Below, piece after piece: positions 6,050 to 9,115 of a stretch of 9,115 nucleotides of DNA. The notes beneath the pieces were generated by a model. That model had not been told where the DNA came from and did no database searches. It was given only the letters and a program-made list of their open reading frames with translations. The position numbers and the translations under genes are program-made. The DNA is from Clostridia bacterium (GTDB lineage Bacteria; Bacillota; Clostridia; Christensenellales; UBA1242), in assembly GCA_017537405.1 (NCBI GenBank), contig JAFYKU010000062.1:1-9115 (forward strand). Direction: 5' to 3'. Every line of letters starts with the position of its first letter. Position 1 is the stretch's first letter.

Positions 6050-6834
6050 TTTTCGATGCCTCGCACAATTGTATTGTAGACATTTGTCCAATCATAATTA
6101 GAATTATCTATTATTTGAGATTTAATTGGTAAATTTTTTATAATATTTAGCTCAATACTTTTTCGTTTGCGCCAATGTTCATGCCAAATAGGGTCAATAA
6201 AAATACTTCTTTTACGTTCAACAGCTACTCTTGCCAAACTCTCTTCTATATTAGTTTGAGAGATATAAAATACTTTTGCATTTAACTTAGATATTATATC
6301 CGCGGTTTTCAATATATGACTTTCAATTTGTGATTGAGGTATATCATAGTTATGTAAAATATCATCAAGCGGATGCTGTAATATGTCCCCGTCAAAAACA
6401 AATTCTTCTTTACCTGTTAATCCGTTAGAAAAAACATTCCATCTATCAAGCATAGTTTTACTATAGACGTTAAAACCCACTTTATTCTGTGGCCTACATG
6501 AAAATTCCTTACTTCTTAAATATTGTACAAGTTCTTTGGGGTATTCTTCTGTTTCTTTAAATTGATTTGCAGAAAATGGATACGGCACAAGTACGTATTC
6601 ACTAGAAAAAACCGCATGCACAAACTCACAGTTTGGGTATCTTTTTTTTAAATTATCAAATTCATTTAATGTTAGATATGCATATCCAGCAAAATTTATT
6701 GGGTTAGGTAATTCAGATTCTAAAAAAGCCTTAGCGTCTGGGTTTTTTTGTTTTAATCTAAGTAAAACTTTTTTAGTCAATGTTGTCTTACCCGAGCCAG
6801 GAAGTCCTTCAATAAATATTAATTTTGATGACAT
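6046..6834 (-). CDS. P-loop nucleotide/nucleoside kinase-like protein
   Basis: 262 residues. Walker A is FIEGLPGSGKTTLTKK (7-22). A Walker B-like strand EFVFDGDILQHPLDD (144-158) resembles the E/D-G-x-hhQ-p segment of AAA_18/AAA_33-type P-loop kinases. An arginine-rich region ARVAVERKRS (201-210) after ISQTNIEESL sits where these kinases place their LID. Small-molecule phosphorylation is therefore likely; the substrate is not readable. AAGGTG (6839-6844) lies 4 bases before the ATG, the gene overlaps the radical SAM gene by 16 bases and the PRTase gene by 4, so the three products are probably made in step. A direct relation to dNMP or nucleoside kinases is possible but not proven; a nucleoside or phosphosugar made by the neighbours is a plausible target. 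Confidence 0.7.
   Translation of the reverse strand: MSSKLIFIEGLPGSGKTTLTKKVLLRLKQKNPDAKAFLESELPNPINFAGYAYLTLNEFDNLKKRYPNCEFVHAVFSSEYVLVPYPFSANQFKETEEYPKELVQYLRSKEFSCRPQNKVGFNVYSKTMLDRWNVFSNGLTGKEEFVFDGDILQHPLDDILHNYDIPQSQIESHILKTADIISKLNAKVFYISQTNIEESLARVAVERKRSIFIDPIWHEHWRKRKSIELNIIKNLPIKSQIIDNSNYDWTNVYNTIVRGIEK
6059..6062 (-). promoter_or_regulatory. Shine-Dalgarno site deciding the PRTase start
   Basis: GAGG (within GCGAGG) on the minus strand lies 9 bases before the ATG at 6049. The earlier in-frame ATG at 6091 would add 14 residues (MDKCLQYNCARHRK) unlike the family and would overlap the upstream gene by 46 bases. Confidence 0.6.
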
Positions 6835-7718
6835 AATTCACCTTGATAATTAACTAACTGAGGACGCAAAGCTTTGCTTAAATCAATTGGTATTAATTTA
6901 TTCTTTTTAACACACGGAAGAAAGTTACCACCAGCATCTATTCTTGTACAAAGATTTTTGCATAATTTCTTTTTACAAAAATCTTCAGCGTATGCCAAAT
7001 TAATATCACCGTTAACAACTAATTTATGGAGACCACGCTTAGTAGAATAATCATGATTAATAGTTTTTGATTTTTCTTGTAAAATTGAATAAAGTTTTCC
7101 AAATGAAATACCATTTAAAGGTATTTCCCCATTTCCCCAAAAATCATATGGTAATAACTCGATAAAAATTGAATTAGTTAATTTATTTTTTATAATAAAT
7201 TCAACCATTTTATCTATTGATGAAATGTTTGCATTAGATAACACGACATCAACTGATGTATCATTTAACTTTTCTTTACAAAGTAATATATTGTTTTTTA
7301 CCTTTTCTACCAGTCCTTTCCGTTTAGTAAAACAAGGCTTTGTTTCGTCGCCAACAATGTTATCTAACCCTATTTTAAATGTATTAACACCATTACCAAT
7401 AAGGTTCTGTATATTTTTTTCTGTTAATAAAATTCCATTAGAGTTCAATGCCACATTTTTAGTTATTTTAGCAAATTCCTGAACTATATCATTTAGCTGA
7501 GGATGTAACATTGGTTCACCACCTGTTATATTTACGCGCTGGACAAAAAGTTGATCGTTTTTTATTCTAGCACATAAGGCCCTTACAAAATCTAAACTTA
7601 AAAATCTAGCATTATTTCTTATACTATGCGGTTGCCCTTCGTTAGAACAATAAATACAATCCAAATTACATGCGTCTGTTATCGATATACGTAAATTGTC
7701 ATTAATAAGTTTATCCAT
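6819..7718 (-). CDS. Radical SAM protein, MoaA-like with an unusual C-terminal cysteine cluster
   Basis: 299 residues. DACNLDCIYC (15-24) gives the CxxxCxxC motif (Cys17, 21, 24) that binds the SAM-cleaving 4Fe-4S cluster; GGEP (66-69) is the SAM amino-group contact, and LNSNG (91-95) fits the next barrel strand. The C-terminal block has Cys248, 253, 257 and 269 in FCKKKLCKNLCTRIDAGGNF followed by LPCV. This recalls the second cluster of MoaA (C-x2-C-x13-C), but the spacing differs, only one of the two substrate arginines of the C-N-R-x-R motif remains, and the terminal Gly-Gly of MoaA is absent. A molybdenum-cofactor role is thus unlikely; it is a radical SAM enzyme of unknown substrate with a probable auxiliary cluster. 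It begins 12 bases after the gmd stop; the only strong purine run (GGGGG) is about 15 bases from the ATG, so coupling to gmd translation is likely. Confidence 0.8.
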   Translation of the reverse strand: MDKLINDNLRISITDACNLDCIYCSNEGQPHSIRNNARFLSLDFVRALCARIKNDQLFVQRVNITGGEPMLHPQLNDIVQEFAKITKNVALNSNGILLTEKNIQNLIGNGVNTFKIGLDNIVGDETKPCFTKRKGLVEKVKNNILLCKEKLNDTSVDVVLSNANISSIDKMVEFIIKNKLTNSIFIELLPYDFWGNGEIPLNGISFGKLYSILQEKSKTINHDYSTKRGLHKLVVNGDINLAYAEDFCKKKLCKNLCTRIDAGGNFLPCVKKNKLIPIDLSKALRPQLVNYQGELCHQN

Positions 7719-7730
7719 AATTGTTTGTTA

Positions 7731-8762
7731 TTACCCCCTTATTACCTCATTAATTTTAATATCATTTGCAACCATGTCTTTAATCATAGTTTCTAAACTT
7801 ATTTTAGGATACCAACCAATTTTGTTTTTTGCCTTCGTGGAATCGCCCCGCAAAGCATTTACTTCGTTAGGTCGAAAATAATCTGGATTTATACTAACAA
7901 GTTTTTTACCTGTCGAAACATCGACTCCAAATTCATTAATTCCTTCCCCGACCCATTCAATTTGTTTATTTACCATAGAAAAAGCTTTGGACGCAAAATC
8001 TCGCACCGTACAGGATTTTCCAGTAGAAATAACAAAATCGTCCGGCTTATCTTGCTGCAACATTAACCACATTGCCCGTACGTAATCTTTGGCGTGTCCC
8101 CAATCTCTTTGTGTATTAATGTTACCAAGTTCTAATACCTCTTGTTTACCTAAATATATTTTTGCTACTGCATCTGTTATTTTTCTACTAACAAATTCCA
8201 ATCCTCGTCGCTCACTCTCATGGTTAAAAAGTATTCCAGAACACGCAAATAATCCATGACTACTTCTGTAGTTTTTAACAGTATAATGAGCAAATACCTT
8301 TGATACACCGTAAGGACTTAGTGGATTAAATGGTGTTGTTTCTTTTTGGGGACTTTCAATAACTTCCCCATACATTTCCGATGTAGATGCTTGATATACT
8401 TTTGTATCGGGCTTTACTGTTTTAACTGCCTCAAGTAAATTTATAACACCAATTCCGTTCACCAATGATGTTGAAACTGGATTAGTAAAACTAGGAGAGA
8501 CAAAAGATTGTGCTGCAAGATTATAAATTTCGTCTGGCATACATTCTTTAATTGCGTTAACTAACGAAACCATATCTGTTAAATCACCATATATAATTTT
8601 TATCTTGTCTTTAATGTGATTTACATTTCCAAAACTAGCATCACTTCTACGCCTTCGTAATCCATAAACTTGATACCCCTTTTCAAGTAATAACTCTGAA
8701 AGATATGAACCATCTTGACCTATAATACCAGTAATTAAAGCCTTCTTTGTCTTATTTACCAT
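7731..8762 (-). CDS. gmd: GDP-mannose 4,6-dehydratase
   Basis: 343 residues, the usual length. The enzyme converts GDP-D-mannose to GDP-4-dehydro-6-deoxy-D-mannose in the cytosol, the branch point to GDP-fucose, GDP-rhamnose and related surface sugars. NAD(P)-binding TGIIGQDGSYL (11-21) and RRRRS (36-40) are present. The catalytic triad is Thr127 and Glu129 (QASTSEMYG) with Tyr151 and Lys155 (YGVSK). Family blocks FNHESERRG (179-187), TQRDWGHAKDY (217-227) and RPNEVNALRGD (297-307) are intact, so the enzyme should be active. AAGGAG (8768-8773) lies 5 bases before the ATG. It is the first gene of the minus-strand operon. No fucose synthase (GMER) or rhamnose reductase is visible here, so the final sugar is unknown. 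Confidence 0.95.
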   Translation of the reverse strand: MVNKTKKALITGIIGQDGSYLSELLLEKGYQVYGLRRRRSDASFGNVNHIKDKIKIIYGDLTDMVSLVNAIKECMPDEIYNLAAQSFVSPSFTNPVSTSLVNGIGVINLLEAVKTVKPDTKVYQASTSEMYGEVIESPQKETTPFNPLSPYGVSKVFAHYTVKNYRSSHGLFACSGILFNHESERRGLEFVSRKITDAVAKIYLGKQEVLELGNINTQRDWGHAKDYVRAMWLMLQQDKPDDFVISTGKSCTVRDFASKAFSMVNKQIEWVGEGINEFGVDVSTGKKLVSINPDYFRPNEVNALRGDSTKAKNKIGWYPKISLETMIKDMVANDIKINEVIRG

Positions 8763-8816
8763 TTCACTCCTTTTATGATAACAATTAATAAGACTTGTAC
8801 AATTCTAATTAACTTA

Positions 8817-8845
8817 ATAATAATTCTATATATTCTAAATGTCAA
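8817..8845 (-). promoter_or_regulatory. Sigma-70/SigA-type promoter of the gmd operon
   Basis: On the minus strand a perfect TTGACA (8845-8840) is followed after 17 bases by TATTAT (8822-8817). Start of transcription is expected near 8810, leaving a leader of about 48 bases before the gmd ATG. Confidence 0.75.
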
Positions 8846-8851
8846 TATTGA
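8842..8851. promoter_or_regulatory. Palindrome spanning the two -35 boxes of the divergent promoters
   Basis: TCAATATTGA is a perfect 10-base palindrome that covers parts of both -35 boxes (TTGACA on minus, TTGAAT on plus). Outside it, TTCTAAAT on the left and ATTTATAGAA on the right extend partial symmetry. It could be an operator that acts on both directions, but the symmetry may also follow simply from facing -35 boxes. Confidence 0.35.
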
Positions 8852-8876
8852 ATTTATAGAATTAATTTGTTATAAT
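8848..8876 (+). promoter_or_regulatory. Extended -10 promoter of the methyltransferase gene, likely leaderless
   Basis: TTGAAT (8848-8853), 17 bases, then TATAAT (8871-8876) preceded by TG at 8868-8869, giving an extended -10 element. Transcription would start about 7 bases after the -10 box, which is at or next to the A of the ATG at 8883. Confidence 0.75.
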
Positions 8877-8882
8877 TTCAAT

Positions 8883-9115
8883 ATGACAAAAACATGGAGC
8901 GAAGTTTATATTAATAAAGAGATTGAAAAATTTGGTAATATTGAAGCATTTTTAAACCGCGATTGGCAAAGCATAATGAAAAAGAAAACCAGGTTAAGAC
9001 AAAATTTTTTTAATCTGATACTTAAAAACGCAAACAATGGTAAACCTATAATTGAATGTGGTTCTGGAACTGGAATTACTACATCATATTTATCCTCATT
9101 GGGTTATGAATGCTA
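8883..9115 (+). CDS. Class I SAM-dependent methyltransferase, N-terminal part (3' truncated)
   Basis: 77 codons are visible before the window ends. After a helical N-terminus (MTKTWSEVYINKEIEKFGNI) comes motif I of Rossmann-fold methyltransferases, IIECGSGTGITT (56-67), with the E/D-x-G-x-G-x-G glycines that bind SAM. The acceptor-determining part lies outside the window, so the substrate (sugar, lipid, small molecule or protein) cannot be named. No Shine-Dalgarno sequence precedes the ATG; the promoter is so close that a leaderless mRNA is expected. It is transcribed away from gmd and may belong to the same polysaccharide or metabolite locus, for example as an O-methylating enzyme, but that is inference. 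Confidence 0.75.
   Translation, partial: MTKTWSEVYINKEIEKFGNIEAFLNRDWQSIMKKKTRLRQNFFNLILKNANNGKPIIECGSGTGITTSYLSSLGYEC

Noticed and set aside
6050..6091. Upstream start adding 14 residues to the PRTase-like protein
   Set aside because: No good ribosome site, a 46-base overlap with the kinase-like gene and residues outside the family's usual N-terminus; the ATG at 6049 has GAGG and an ATGA junction.
6819..7718. MoaA of molybdenum cofactor synthesis
   Set aside because: Altered C-terminal cysteine spacing, loss of one key arginine and of the terminal Gly-Gly, and no other molybdopterin gene in the window.
1..9115. CRISPR array, tRNA or rRNA genes, insertion sequence
   Set aside because: No regularly spaced direct repeats, cloverleaf sequences, rRNA signatures or transposase frames were found on either strand.

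Overview
The window joins two unrelated blocks of an AT-rich bacterial genome. Strong AAGGAGG-type Shine-Dalgarno sites, TTGACA/TATAAT promoters, tightly overlapping genes, TGA used as a stop and a protein with Listeria-Bacteroides (InlB B) repeats all fit a low-GC Gram-positive (Bacillota or a related uncultured gut lineage). That taxonomic placement is inference; there is no rRNA or other marker.

Left block (about 1-5022, + strand): the distal part of a filamentous-phage-like (inovirus) genome, probably a prophage. In order it holds the 3' end of an unidentified beta-rich protein, a 793-residue fibre-like protein (N-terminal membrane segment, long coiled coil, InlB-type repeats, C-terminal kelch-like repeats), a Zot/pI-type P-loop ATPase that is the assembly-motor hallmark of inoviruses, a 74-residue basic protein, and an HUH-type rolling-circle replication initiator. 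All junctions overlap by 1-13 bases, so this is one translationally coupled operon. Directly after the Rep stop come two elaborate GC-rich hairpins (about 4822-4959), which fit a single-stranded phage origin or packaging region. A nearly perfect 28-base palindrome with 11-6-11 geometry (4995-5022) follows; it could be a dif/Xer-type attachment site or a terminator. The major coat gene and the other phage end are not in the window.

Intergenic stretch (4820-5269): its left half holds the hairpins and the 28-base palindrome. Its right half is plain AT-rich DNA with small AT-only inverted repeats and no gene or convincing terminator. It separates two convergent transcription units.

Right block (5270-9115): a four-gene minus-strand operon read from 8762 down to 5270. 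It encodes GDP-mannose 4,6-dehydratase (gmd), a MoaA-like radical SAM protein, a P-loop nucleotide-kinase-like protein and an orotate-phosphoribosyltransferase-like protein, with 12-, -16- and -4-base junctions. A divergent + strand gene for a class I SAM methyltransferase runs off the right edge. The two directions share a compact divergent promoter region whose -35 boxes lie 2 bp apart on a palindrome, and the methyltransferase transcript appears to be leaderless. gmd points to a surface-polysaccharide locus (GDP-6-deoxyhexose precursors). The radical SAM/kinase/PRTase trio suggests synthesis of an unusual nucleotide- or phosphoribosyl-linked metabolite in that locus, but its product cannot be read from sequence.
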